NCBI GenBank assembly: GCA_024690445.1
Contig: JAILPD010000034.1
Coordinates: forward strand, 1-16,179
DNA: 16,179 nucleotides
From: Acholeplasmatales bacterium
Lineage (GTDB): Bacteria > Bacillota_I > Bacilli_A > Acholeplasmatales > Anaeroplasmataceae
Reading direction: 5' to 3'
Shown here: positions 7,703-15,959 of the stretch, in pieces
Numbering within the stretch: position 1 is the first letter of the stretch
Layout: every line of letters begins with the position of its first letter
The notes under the pieces: generated by a model
Seen by the model: only the letters and a program-made list of their open reading frames with translations
What the model was told of the DNA's origin: nothing
Databases searched by the model: none
Program-made: the position numbers and the translations under genes

Positions 7703-7708
7703 TAATTG

Positions 7709-7738
7709 ATAACCGCGAAAACTCGCGGTTATTTTTTT
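7709..7738 (+). terminator. Intrinsic terminator after tsf
   Basis: A perfect 10-bp stem, ATAACCGCGA (7709-7718) with TCGCGGTTAT (7723-7732), has a 4-base loop and a run of seven T. It separates rpsB-tsf from pyrH-frr. Confidence 0.95.
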
Positions 7739-7779
7739 ATAATTAGAATTAAAAAGTATTAGTATTAATTAAAACAATA

Positions 7780-7788
7780 TGGTAAAAT
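7780..7788 (+). promoter_or_regulatory. Extended -10 promoter of pyrH-frr
   Basis: TGGTAAAAT is an extended -10 with one mismatch to TATAAT. The -35 position (TAGTAT, 7760-7765) is weak. The expected start is near 7795, giving a leader of about 48 nt. Confidence 0.6.
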
Positions 7789-7842
7789 AATCTTTGAAAA
7801 AATAATAGTTAATCTATTGTGAATAAAGGACGGAATTTAAAT

Positions 7843-8550
7843 ATGTATAAGCGAATATTATTAAAGCTTTCAGGTGAAGCATTAAAGGCTGAATCTAATG
7901 CTATAATCGATCCTGAAACTGTTAAGGGTATAGCCGCTCAAATTAAGCAAATCTACGATTTAGGTACTGAAATTGGTATCGTTGTCGGTGGTGGCAATAT
8001 TTGGAGAGGTAAAATTGGTGAAGAACTAGGTATGGAAAGAGCTCAGGCAGATTACATGGGTATGCTTGCTACTATCATGAATGGATTATCAATCCAGGAT
8101 GCATTGGAAGGCATGGGAGTACCTACAAGATGTATGACTGCACTTCCTATTGATACTGTGGCAGAGCCTTATATTAGAAGAAAGGCAATTAGACACTTAG
8201 AAAAGGGAAGAGTATGTATCTTTGCTGGTGGTCTTGGTAGCCCATATTTCTCAACAGATACTGCATGTGTACTTCGTGCAACAGAAATTGGTGCTGAGAT
8301 TGTATTAATGGCAAAGAATGGTACCGAGGGTATTTATGATTCAGATCCTAGAAAGAATCCTAATGCTCATATGTATCATGAATTAACATTCAATGAGATT
8401 TTGGAAAAAGGTCTTGCAGTTATGGATTCAACAGCCGCATCATTATGTAGAGATAATAAGTTACCACTTATCGTATTCAATATGAATAAGGATGGAAATA
8501 TCCTAAGAGCTGTTAAGGGCGAAAATATTGGTACAAAAGTTAAATTTTAA
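7843..8550 (+). CDS. pyrH: Uridylate (UMP) kinase
   Basis: UMP kinase phosphorylates UMP to UDP with ATP. It is the first committed step from UMP to UTP and CTP and is normally hexameric and cytoplasmic. The 235 residues belong to the amino-acid-kinase family: the N-terminal K8-L-S-G-E phosphate loop, [10 protein letters not shown] (47-56) and the UMP-binding [15 protein letters not shown] (66-80) are all present. ATG 7843 gives the canonical [14 protein letters not shown] opening; the upstream in-frame GTG 7819 would place the SD-like AAGGA (7826-7830) inside the gene. The pairing with frr is conserved across bacteria. It sits between its own promoter and the 14-base gap to frr. Confidence 0.96.
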   Translation: MYKRILLKLSGEALKAESNAIIDPETVKGIAAQIKQIYDLGTEIGIVVGGGNIWRGKIGEELGMERAQADYMGMLATIMNGLSIQDALEGMGVPTRCMTALPIDTVAEPYIRRKAIRHLEKGRVCIFAGGLGSPYFSTDTACVLRATEIGAEIVLMAKNGTEGIYDSDPRKNPNAHMYHELTFNEILEKGLAVMDSTAASLCRDNKLPLIVFNMNKDGNILRAVKGENIGTKVKF

Positions 8551-8564
8551 TTTGGAGGAAAATT

Positions 8565-9116
8565 ATGGAAGAATTAGAAATGTTTCAGCTTGAAGCTGAA
8601 GAAAAAATGGATAAGGCTATTGCCGCATATGAAAGAGAATTATCTACAGTTAGAACTGGTAGAGCTAATGCAGCATTATTAGATTCTATTTCAATTGATT
8701 ATTATGGTGTTCCAACTCCTGTAAAGCAGATTTCATCTATTACTATTCCAGAGGCAAATCAGCTTTATATTAAGCCTTTCGATAAGTCATCTATTAAGAA
8801 TATTGAATCTGCAATTTTTGCCTCACCTCTAGGATTAACTCCTCAATCAGATGGTAATGGTATTAGATTAGTATTACCTCAAATGACAGAAGAGAGAAGA
8901 CGTGAACTTGCTAAGCTTGTTGCTAAGATGAGTGAAACTGCTAAGGTTAACGTTAGAAATGTAAGACGTGAACTTAATGATCAAATTAAGAAACTTGAGC
9001 TACCTGAAGATGATGAAAAGGATGCTTTAGATGATTGCCAAAAGCTTACTGATAAAAAGATTGAAGAAGTTGAAGCAATTACTAAGAAGAAACAAGATGA
9101 ATTAATGTCTATGTAA
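8565..9116 (+). CDS. frr: Ribosome recycling factor
   Basis: RRF works with EF-G to split the post-termination ribosome. The protein is 183 residues, the usual length. Signature segments are the start of the long helical bundle (ERELSTVRTGRANAALLD), the domain II region around YYGVPTPVKQISSITIPEA, and the LPQMTEERRRELAKLVAKM helix, with a Lys/Glu-rich C-terminal helix. SD GGAGG (8554-8558) is 6 bases before the ATG. It is cotranscribed with pyrH and closed by an intrinsic terminator that begins at its stop codon. In most Bacilli uppS comes next; here it does not. Confidence 0.98.
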   Translation: MEELEMFQLEAEEKMDKAIAAYERELSTVRTGRANAALLDSISIDYYGVPTPVKQISSITIPEANQLYIKPFDKSSIKNIESAIFASPLGLTPQSDGNGIRLVLPQMTEERRRELAKLVAKMSETAKVNVRNVRRELNDQIKKLELPEDDEKDALDDCQKLTDKKIEEVEAITKKKQDELMSM

Positions 9117-9140
9117 GAGCCTATTTACTAGGCTTTTTTT
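9115..9140 (+). terminator. Intrinsic terminator after frr
   Basis: The stem AGCCTA (9118-9123) pairs with TAGGCT (9129-9134) across a 5-base loop. It extends by A-T and G-T pairs into the stop codon and the T run (9134-9140). Confidence 0.85.
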
Positions 9141-9182
9141 CTTTATGTATTCTTTGTACATCTAGATTTTTATAATTCAAAA

Positions 9183-9191
9183 TGATATAAT
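9183..9191 (+). promoter_or_regulatory. Extended -10 promoter of the cdsA operon
   Basis: TGATATAAT is a perfect extended -10. The -35 candidate TAGATT (9163-9168), 17 bases upstream, is weak. Transcription is expected near 9198. Confidence 0.7.
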
Positions 9192-9206
9192 AAAATGAAT
9201 TTTTGT

Positions 9207-9230
9207 AGGATTATTGATAATAATCCTTTT
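9207..9230 (+). promoter_or_regulatory. Hairpin plus short T run in the cdsA leader (possible attenuator)
   Basis: AGGATTATT (9207-9215) pairs perfectly with AATAATCCT (9219-9227) across a 3-base loop, followed by TTTT (9227-9230). It lies about 10 nt into the transcript and ends 6 bases before the SD (9237-9241). The stem is AU-rich and the T run short, so it may be a weak terminator, a 5'-end stabiliser or a protein site. Confidence 0.5.
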
Positions 9231-9250
9231 ATGCAGGGAGGGTAATAATC

Positions 9251-10210
9251 GTGAAAAAGCGTTTTGTAACTGCAACTATATTGATTATGACAGCCTTACC
9301 TTTATTAATTCTTTCTGTTAAATTTACTATTGCCAGAAGAATTCTAGAGGTAATTTTGATGTTTGTCGCTGTAGGCGCCGAAATCGAATTATTAAATATG
9401 TATGATAAGTCTAAGAAGATACCGTTATGGGTTAAAATAGTTACGGTATTCTTAACTATAGTTATGTATTTCTCAGTTGTTAACTGGTTCTATATGTCAT
9501 CATTTGGATCTAAATTTAGAGAAGACCCATTAATTCATAAAATATTGAAGACTATAAGATTTGATAAATTTACAACTCCTTTTGCCGCAATTATCATTAT
9601 GTTCCTAACATTCATGTCAATGATGATTTTGGTTCCTGATTTTGAGGTATCTGATGTTGGTCGTTTATTCTTAGCAGTATTATATTCTGGTATTTGTGTT
9701 GGTGCATTTACAGTTTTATATTCATTTGGTTTAAGATTTATTGTTTATCTTCTTGCAATTACGGTATTTACTGATATTTTTGCCCTCGTATTTGGTATGC
9801 TGTTTGGTAAGCATAAGATGGCACCTGTCATTTCTCCAAAGAAGACATGGGAGGGTGCTATTGGTGGTACAGCTACAGCTTTAGTCGTAGGTGCTACAAT
9901 TATTTCTATTTATTCATTTATTTCTCCATTATTCCATGGTGAATCAATTGAATTCTTTAGTGGTATTATAAAAGAAGATTTCTCAGTTGGTGGAAATATC
10001 TTTGTTGCGATAATATTAACTTTATTCTTATCAATTTGTTCTCAAATTGGAGACTTAGTGGCTTCTAAATTAAAGAGAGCCTATGGTATTAAAGATTATT
10101 CTAATATTTTCCCAGGACATGGTGGTATATTAGATAGATTTGATTCTGCATTCTTCGCATCTGCGATGTTCTTATTAATTGTTGTTATTATTCTTTGTTT
10201 GTTCGCCTAA
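9251..10210 (+). CDS. cdsA: Phosphatidate cytidylyltransferase (CDP-diacylglycerol synthase)
   Basis: CdsA makes CDP-diacylglycerol from phosphatidate and CTP in the membrane, feeding all phospholipid synthesis. The 319 residues contain about eight hydrophobic segments, starting with one at about 7-25. The conserved SPKKTWEGAIGG (195-206) is present. The C-terminal family signature runs from SQIGDLVASKLKRAYGIKD (264-282) through PGHGGILDRFD (288-298), with the catalytic Asp residues in place. The start is GTG 9251, set by SD GGAGG (9237-9241) at 9 bases. A loop near 84-110 is longer and more charged than in many homologues. It is the first gene of the cdsA-dxr-rseP-GH43-rlmD operon. Confidence 0.96.
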   Translation: MKKRFVTATILIMTALPLLILSVKFTIARRILEVILMFVAVGAEIELLNMYDKSKKIPLWVKIVTVFLTIVMYFSVVNWFYMSSFGSKFREDPLIHKILKTIRFDKFTTPFAAIIIMFLTFMSMMILVPDFEVSDVGRLFLAVLYSGICVGAFTVLYSFGLRFIVYLLAITVFTDIFALVFGMLFGKHKMAPVISPKKTWEGAIGGTATALVVGATIISIYSFISPLFHGESIEFFSGIIKEDFSVGGNIFVAIILTLFLSICSQIGDLVASKLKRAYGIKDYSNIFPGHGGILDRFDSAFFASAMFLLIVVIILCLFA

Positions 10211-10223
10211 GGAAGTGTAAAAA

Positions 10224-11366
10224 ATGAGATATTTGTATATTGTTGGCGCGTCTGGTTCAATCGGTAGACAAACACTTGATATAGTTAAAGCAAATCCTAA
10301 TGAATTTAAGGTTGTTGGCTTATCTGTTGGTAGAGATTTAAATTTAGCTAAAGAATTAATAGAAGAATTTAAACCTGAGATTGTTTGTTTCCGTGAGGAA
10401 AAGTGCGAATTATCTTATAATCCTAAAATTGTATATGGTGATCAAGGATTATTAGAAGTATCTAAGTATCATAATGATAAATACGATGATGAGGTATTTG
10501 TAAATGCCTTAGTTGGTATTTCTGGTTTACTACCTACAGTCTATGCAATAAAATCTAAGAAGACTATTTGCTTAGCCAATAAAGAAACATTAGTAGTTGC
10601 TGGTGATATTATAAAATCATTAGTAAAAGAAAATGGTGTTGATTTAGTTCCTATTGATTCTGAACATTCGGCAATCTTACAATGTCTTCAAGGTGAAAAG
10701 AAGAGTGAAGTAAAAAGATTATTAATTACTGCCTCTGGTGGTTCATTTAGAAATAGAACAAGAGAAGAATTAACGGATGTTACAGTATCTGATGCCCTAA
10801 AGCACCCTAATTGGAAGATGGGAGCTAAGATTACTATTGATTCAGCAACTATGATGAATAAGGGTTTTGAGGTTATTGAGGCACATTATTTATTTGATAT
10901 GCCCTATAACAAGATTGAGGCTGTCTTACATCCTGAATCAATAATTCATTCTATGGTTGAATATAATGATGGAACTATTAAAGCAGAACTTGGTACTGCA
11001 GATATGCATACTCCAATTTCTTATGCTTTAAGATATCCATCTCACAATAATTTAGAATCTGATAATCTAGATATCTTCAATCTAGATTTACATTTTAGAA
11101 AATTAGATTATAAAAGATATCCTTGCCTTTTATATGCATATATGGCAGCTAAATCTGGTGGTATTTATTATGCGGTATTAAATGCGGCAAATGAAGCAGC
11201 TGTAAAATTATTCTTAGAGGGTAAGATTAAATTCTTACAAATAGAAGATATTATCTATGAAGAAATTACTAATAATAAATACGAGGGTATTGAATATAAT
11301 TTAGATAATATAATTTCTACTAGTAAGGAAATTATGAATAACATTTATAAAAAATTTGGTGATTAG
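10224..11366 (+). CDS. dxr: 1-deoxy-D-xylulose 5-phosphate reductoisomerase
   Basis: Dxr converts DXP to 2-C-methyl-D-erythritol 4-phosphate with NADPH, the committed step of the MEP isoprenoid pathway. The product is 380 residues. The NADPH-binding GASGSIGRQTLDI (8-20) opens the protein. Metal ligands correspond to D145 and E147 in PIDSEHSA and E216 in MMNKGFEVIEAH. The flexible loop HPNWKMGAKITIDSATMMNK (194-213) and HPESIIHSMVE are family hallmarks. SD AAGGAAG (10209-10215) sits at the cdsA stop, 8 bases before the ATG. It shows that this organism makes isoprenoids by the MEP route. Confidence 0.98.
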   Translation: MRYLYIVGASGSIGRQTLDIVKANPNEFKVVGLSVGRDLNLAKELIEEFKPEIVCFREEKCELSYNPKIVYGDQGLLEVSKYHNDKYDDEVFVNALVGISGLLPTVYAIKSKKTICLANKETLVVAGDIIKSLVKENGVDLVPIDSEHSAILQCLQGEKKSEVKRLLITASGGSFRNRTREELTDVTVSDALKHPNWKMGAKITIDSATMMNKGFEVIEAHYLFDMPYNKIEAVLHPESIIHSMVEYNDGTIKAELGTADMHTPISYALRYPSHNNLESDNLDIFNLDLHFRKLDYKRYPCLLYAYMAAKSGGIYYAVLNAANEAAVKLFLEGKIKFLQIEDIIYEEITNNKYEGIEYNLDNIISTSKEIMNNIYKKFGD

Positions 11367-11368
11367 TT

Positions 11369-13102
11369 ATGGTATTAACAATTAGTGAACCATTTCTTAC
11401 AATTGTTGCTATATTAGCATTTGCAATTATTATTGGATTAAGTATATCTCTTCATGAGCTTGGCCATTTAGTTGCTGCTAAGAAGGCAGGAGTATTATGC
11501 TACGATTATTCTGTAGGATTTGGTCCAATCATTTATAAAAAACAAAAAGGTGAAACTCAATATTCTATAAGAGCAATTCCACTTGGTGGATTTGTTCAAA
11601 TGGCTGGCATGATCGATTTGTCATCTGATATTAAGAAGCAACCTGAAATAGGTCTTAATTTTGATGAAGAAGGAAAGATAACTGAGGTTGTATTAGATCC
11701 TGAAAGAGATGCTCAAGCTAGAGGTAAGGCTTACGAATTGGATTTATTAGGTGATAAAGGCGAACCTATGTATATTACACTTGAAGATACAAATGGTAAT
11801 GTTACTCAGTATTTTGTATCTGATAATGCAAGTTATGTATTTGAAAAGAATCAAAGATTAGGTTTACCACCTTACGAAAGAACAGTAGATTCTAAATCAA
11901 AGCCTTGGAGATTAATTGTATTCTTTGCTGGTGCGTTTATGAATTTCGTATTAGCATTAATAATATATTTTATTGTATCTTTTGCTAGTGGTGTTGCCAA
12001 TAATTCATCAAACGAGATAGGTTCTATTACAGATAATTTCCCTGCAGGTGAAGTATTACAAGCAGGAGATAAGATTACTTCTGTAAATGGTGTAGCTGTA
12101 TCTAGTTGGGATGCCTTTTCTAGTGAAATGGAACAGGTTTATAAAAATCATAAAACAAGTGCTATTATTAAAGTTTCAAGAAATAATGAAGAATTTGAAT
12201 ATGAGATTTATTCTCGTACAGCGTTTAATTCATTTGGCCTTTCTGATTTTGGTGCGGAAACTAAGGGTTTAACTGAAATACCTACTCATGCAGGTGTTTA
12301 TGGTTTAGAGGTTGGTAATGTAAATCCTGTTTATAAGAATAAGTCTGATTCTGATAATAAGAATAATATTTCTAAGGGTGATTACTTAGTTGGTATTTCA
12401 ATTGGTGGCACAGAATATTCTTTAAATGAAGCGGCATATGATGTAAATGGTAAGAGCGTAAGTGGCTATGGCTATTTAGCATATTTAGTTGAAGAACATG
12501 TAGGTATTGGTGATCCTGCAATTAAATTTGAATATTATCATTTAGATAATAAAAATACTGATGATAAGTCAGATGATGAATATACATTAGTTAGCTTTGA
12601 TAATGCTAAAGAAATAGAACCATATACAGATGAATTATTAGATAGTCAAAATGTTACTAAGATAGTTCATCTAATTGGTGTAGCTTCAACCACTCATTTT
12701 GATTTCTTCCCTTGTGTTGGTAATGCATTTAAGATGTTCTGGACTGATTTTACAGTAATCTTTAGAACATTAAAGTTATTAATAGCTCCAAGTGATGTTA
12801 GACAGGTTGGTGTTTCTAATTTGAGTGGAGTTGTTGGTATATTTGGACAAATTAAGAGCTATGTAAATACTGGTTTTATTCCATTATTAGCATTTGCTGC
12901 ATTATTATCTGTTAATTTAGGTATTGTCAACTTATTACCTATTCCAGCATTAGATGGTGGTAAGATTTTATTCGTAATTATTGAGGCAATAACAAAGAAG
13001 AAAGTGCCAAAGAAGGTAGAAGCCATTATCAATGGCGTATTTATGCTATTGCTATTAGGCTTAATGATTTTCGTTACTGTTAATGATATTATGAGAATTT
13101 AA
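11369..13102 (+). CDS. rseP: RseP/RasP site-2 intramembrane metalloprotease, enlarged
   Basis: This is a membrane zinc protease that cleaves anti-sigma factors and signal-peptide remnants within the membrane. H29-E30-L31-G32-H33 in the first membrane helix is the zinc motif, and NLLPIPALDGGK (521-532) supplies the third ligand D529. Other membrane segments lie at about 181-207, 505-520 and 553-572. A PDZ-like domain lies at about 213-285, and a second PDZ-like region at about 310-440. The protein is 577 residues against roughly 420-450 in common homologues. The surplus is an acidic insert (about 85-175) between the GGFVQMAGM segment and the second helix, and extra sequence around the second PDZ-like region. 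There are only 2 bases between dxr and this gene; SD-like GGTGAT (11358-11363) lies inside dxr. Confidence 0.93.
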   Translation: MVLTISEPFLTIVAILAFAIIIGLSISLHELGHLVAAKKAGVLCYDYSVGFGPIIYKKQKGETQYSIRAIPLGGFVQMAGMIDLSSDIKKQPEIGLNFDEEGKITEVVLDPERDAQARGKAYELDLLGDKGEPMYITLEDTNGNVTQYFVSDNASYVFEKNQRLGLPPYERTVDSKSKPWRLIVFFAGAFMNFVLALIIYFIVSFASGVANNSSNEIGSITDNFPAGEVLQAGDKITSVNGVAVSSWDAFSSEMEQVYKNHKTSAIIKVSRNNEEFEYEIYSRTAFNSFGLSDFGAETKGLTEIPTHAGVYGLEVGNVNPVYKNKSDSDNKNNISKGDYLVGISIGGTEYSLNEAAYDVNGKSVSGYGYLAYLVEEHVGIGDPAIKFEYYHLDNKNTDDKSDDEYTLVSFDNAKEIEPYTDELLDSQNVTKIVHLIGVASTTHFDFFPCVGNAFKMFWTDFTVIFRTLKLLIAPSDVRQVGVSNLSGVVGIFGQIKSYVNTGFIPLLAFAALLSVNLGIVNLLPIPALDGGKILFVIIEAITKKKVPKKVEAIINGVFMLLLLGLMIFVTVNDIMRI

Positions 13103-13117
13103 GTGAGGTGATGGATG

Positions 13118-14596
13118 ATGAAATATATTAATCCTATATTAGTATCTGATTATTCAGATCCTGATGTAATTAGATATAAAGATAATTATTATATGATTTC
13201 ATCATCATTCAATCACTTTCCAGGAGTTCCTGTATTAAAATCGAAGAATTTAGTTAATTGGAAACAAATAGGATATATTTTTGATAAGCTTCCTTTTGAT
13301 AAATTCAATAATGTATGTCATGGTGAAGGTGCTTGGGCACCTTCGATTCGATATAATGAAGGTAAATTTTATGCATTTATCCCATTTCCTGATGAAGGCA
13401 TTTATGTATCTGAATGTACTGATATTGAAAAGGGAGATTGGAGTGAGCCTTGGCCTATATTAGAAGGAAAGGGCTATGAAGATCCATGTCCTATTTGGAT
13501 GGATGATAAATGCTATGTTGTTATAGGCTTTGTTAAATCTAGAATAGGCTTTAATTCAAAGCTTGCTGTATTTGAAATAACTAAAGATTGTAAAACTAGA
13601 TTGGCTGATTATAAATTTATTTATGATGGCCATAATACACAGCCTACAATAGAAGGACCTAAGTTCTATAAAATAGGAGAATATATTTATATATTAGCTC
13701 CAGCTGGTTCTGTAAAGACGGGCTGGCAAACAGCATTAAGAAGTAAAAACATATATGGACCATATGAAGAAAAAATCGTCATGATGCAAAATGATTCTAA
13801 AACTAATGGTCCACATCAAGGTGCTTTAATTGATTTACCAAATGGTGATTATGCATTTATGCATTTTCAAGACATGGGTGTATATGGAAGAATTGTTCAT
13901 CTTGAGCCAGTTGTTTGGAGTGATGGCTGGCCACTAATAGGTAGAGTAAATGATTTATTATTAGCAGGTACTCCAGTAGATGAGCATGAATATTTAATTG
14001 ATAAGGTATCAAATTATAAATTAATGATGTCTGATAAATTTGATAATGATAAATTATCATTTATGTGGCAAACACCTGCTTATTTAAAGAATGAATGGTA
14101 CAGATTAGATAATGGATTATTTTTAAATTGTGTTTATGATTCAAAATCAATTAATTCACTAAATTTATGCCCTAATTTATTCTTAACTAAAATAAATGGG
14201 TTCTCATTCAATGTTTCTGTAAAAATTGATTTAAGCCTTAAAAATGAAGGCGATGAGGCAGGCTTATGCTTTATGGGAAAAGAATATGCCTATATAAGCG
14301 TAAAAAGAATTAATGATAATAATTATATATTATTAAATGAAGGCTCATTTGGTAATAATGATAGGATATTAGAAAAAATAGAATATAGTGATAATGTAAT
14401 TACATTCAATATGTATTTTAAATATCCTGGTGTATACCAATTTGGTATTAATGGAAAGAAAATAAAAAAAGAATTCATTGGATATCCAGGAAGATGGATT
14501 GGTGGCAAATATGGTTTATTTGCTAGAGGAAATATGAATTCAAATGGTTATGCTAAATTTAATGATTTCAAGGTGGTGATGAAGCATGGCAAATAA
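13118..14596 (+). CDS. Glycoside hydrolase family 43 (beta-xylosidase/alpha-L-arabinofuranosidase-like)
   Basis: This is a 492-residue, probably cytoplasmic glycosidase with no signal peptide. Residues 1-290 form the GH43 five-blade propeller: general base D14 (DYSDPDVIRYKDNYYM), pKa-modulating D122 (YEDPCPIW) and general acid E179 (TIEGPKFYK). The stretch GPHQGALIDLPNG...FMHFQDMGVYGRIVHLEP (about 231-264) resembles GH43 subfamily 12-like enzymes. Residues about 300-490 form a C-terminal beta-sandwich typical of these two-domain proteins. Release of xylose or arabinose from imported oligosaccharides is likely; the exact substrate is not readable. Start: GAGGTGAT (13105-13112) leaves 5 bases to ATG 13118 versus 2 to ATG 13115, and the 5-base spacing matches rlmD and nearly matches the HD gene. 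Its 3' end overlaps rlmD by 11 bases. Lysine is mostly AAA, unlike tsf. Confidence 0.92.
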   Translation: MKYINPILVSDYSDPDVIRYKDNYYMISSSFNHFPGVPVLKSKNLVNWKQIGYIFDKLPFDKFNNVCHGEGAWAPSIRYNEGKFYAFIPFPDEGIYVSECTDIEKGDWSEPWPILEGKGYEDPCPIWMDDKCYVVIGFVKSRIGFNSKLAVFEITKDCKTRLADYKFIYDGHNTQPTIEGPKFYKIGEYIYILAPAGSVKTGWQTALRSKNIYGPYEEKIVMMQNDSKTNGPHQGALIDLPNGDYAFMHFQDMGVYGRIVHLEPVVWSDGWPLIGRVNDLLLAGTPVDEHEYLIDKVSNYKLMMSDKFDNDKLSFMWQTPAYLKNEWYRLDNGLFLNCVYDSKSINSLNLCPNLFLTKINGFSFNVSVKIDLSLKNEGDEAGLCFMGKEYAYISVKRINDNNYILLNEGSFGNNDRILEKIEYSDNVITFNMYFKYPGVYQFGINGKKIKKEFIGYPGRWIGGKYGLFARGNMNSNGYAKFNDFKVVMKHGK

Positions 14597-15959
14597 TATT
14601 AAGGTTGGAGATAATTTTATTCTTGATGTAAAAAGATTAGGAATAAATGGTGAAGGTATTGGCTTTTATAATCATGTGGCTGTATTTGTAGATGGAGCTA
14701 TTCCAGGTGAGGGTCATAATGTTGAAATAACAAAGGTATTAGATAAGATGGCTTTTGCTAAAACATTAGAAATTAAGCATCAATCAGAAGATAGAAGAAA
14801 TCCAGAATGCCCATATTATGATGAATGTGGCGGATGTAACACAATGCATATTTCATCTTCAAAGATGGCTGAATTAAAAAGAGATATTTTAATTGAATCA
14901 ATTAATAGATATACAAAGATTAATACTAAGAAGTTTGAAATAAAGCCAACTATCACTTCAAACCAATTTAAATATAGAAATAGAAGTCAGCTTCAGGTTG
15001 TAAAGAATAATAGTGGTTCATCAGTTGCGATGACTAAGGTAAATTCTAATATTGCTGTTTCTATTAATAATTGCTTAGTTCAAACTGATGTTATTAATGA
15101 ATTAAATAATAAAATTTGTAAAATAATTGATGAATTAAAGATTTCTATTTTCTCTTATAAGCTTAATAGGGGCATAATTAGATATATAACAATTAGAGTT
15201 AATAAGAGGGGTGAAGCATTAGTTTGTTTAGTATGCTTCGAAAAGAATGATAAGGTAAAGGAACTAGCAGAAAAGGTTTCTAAGCTAGATAATGTAATTG
15301 GTGTTTATAGATCATTTAATAATTCATTAGAATCAGGTGCTGAAATGGTAGGTAAGGATATTGAATTATTAGAAGGTAAGCCATATATTGTTGAGACATT
15401 AGGAAAGATAAAATATCAAATCTATCCTAATACATTCTTCCAATTGAATTCTCTTCAAGCAGAGGCAATGTATGATGTTGTTTTAAAAGCATGCAAGCTA
15501 AGCTTTAAGGAAAGAGTTTTGGATGCATATTGTGGTGTAGGTTCAATTGGTCTTTATTTAGCACACAATGCTAAAGAGGTAGTAGGTATTGAGTATAATA
15601 AGGATTCAGTTATTGCCGCTACAGAAAATGCAAAATTAAATAAGATTAATAACGTTAAATTTATGCAGGGTAATGCCCATGAATTATTACCTAAGCTAAT
15701 TAAGGATGGAGTTACATTTGACGTAATAGTTGTTGACCCACCAAGAACAGGCTTAGATGATAAATTTATTAATGCTATATTAGAATCTAATGTAAAGAAA
15801 CTTATATATGTTTCTTGTAATCCAGCAACACTTGCTAAAAATTTAGGAAAATTAACAGAGAAGTATAATATTAATTCAATTACTCCTATTGATATGTTCC
15901 CAAATACTGCATTAGTAGAAAGTGTTACTTGTTTAACATTAGGAGCTCAGCATAAATAA
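14586..15959 (+). CDS. rlmD: 23S rRNA (uracil-5-)-methyltransferase, RlmD/RlmCD (RumA) family
   Basis: This SAM-dependent enzyme makes 5-methyluridine in 23S rRNA (U1939, and in Bacillus-type RlmCD also U747). In its 457 residues, a TRAM domain (about 3-62) precedes a 4Fe-4S site with C75, C81, C84 (PECPYYDECGGCNTMH) and C163. The SAM-binding motif is DAYCGVGSIGLYLA (313-326), followed by VVDPPRTGLD (382-391). The nucleophile C411 lies in YVSCNPATLAKNL, and E445 in TALVESV. All active-site elements are intact. It starts inside the end of GH43 (11-base overlap, different frame). AGGTGGTGAT (14571-14580) ends 5 bases before the ATG, so expression is coupled to the operon. Orthology to RlmC versus RlmD cannot be settled here. 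No terminator is visible after it. Confidence 0.95.
   Translation: MANNIKVGDNFILDVKRLGINGEGIGFYNHVAVFVDGAIPGEGHNVEITKVLDKMAFAKTLEIKHQSEDRRNPECPYYDECGGCNTMHISSSKMAELKRDILIESINRYTKINTKKFEIKPTITSNQFKYRNRSQLQVVKNNSGSSVAMTKVNSNIAVSINNCLVQTDVINELNNKICKIIDELKISIFSYKLNRGIIRYITIRVNKRGEALVCLVCFEKNDKVKELAEKVSKLDNVIGVYRSFNNSLESGAEMVGKDIELLEGKPYIVETLGKIKYQIYPNTFFQLNSLQAEAMYDVVLKACKLSFKERVLDAYCGVGSIGLYLAHNAKEVVGIEYNKDSVIAATENAKLNKINNVKFMQGNAHELLPKLIKDGVTFDVIVVDPPRTGLDDKFINAILESNVKKLIYVSCNPATLAKNLGKLTEKYNINSITPIDMFPNTALVESVTCLTLGAQHK

Noticed and set aside
7819..7842. GTG start eight codons upstream of pyrH
   Set aside because: It has no SD, it would put the purine-rich AAGGA inside the gene, and the canonical UMP kinase N-terminus begins at 7843.
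9154..9176. Alternative cdsA promoter TTGTAC with TATAAT at 9171-9176
   Set aside because: The spacer is only 11 bases; the TGATATAAT at 9183 is a better placed extended -10.
13857..14060. Minus-strand frame inside the GH43 gene
   Set aside because: It is fully antisense to a well-supported gene, with no start signals.
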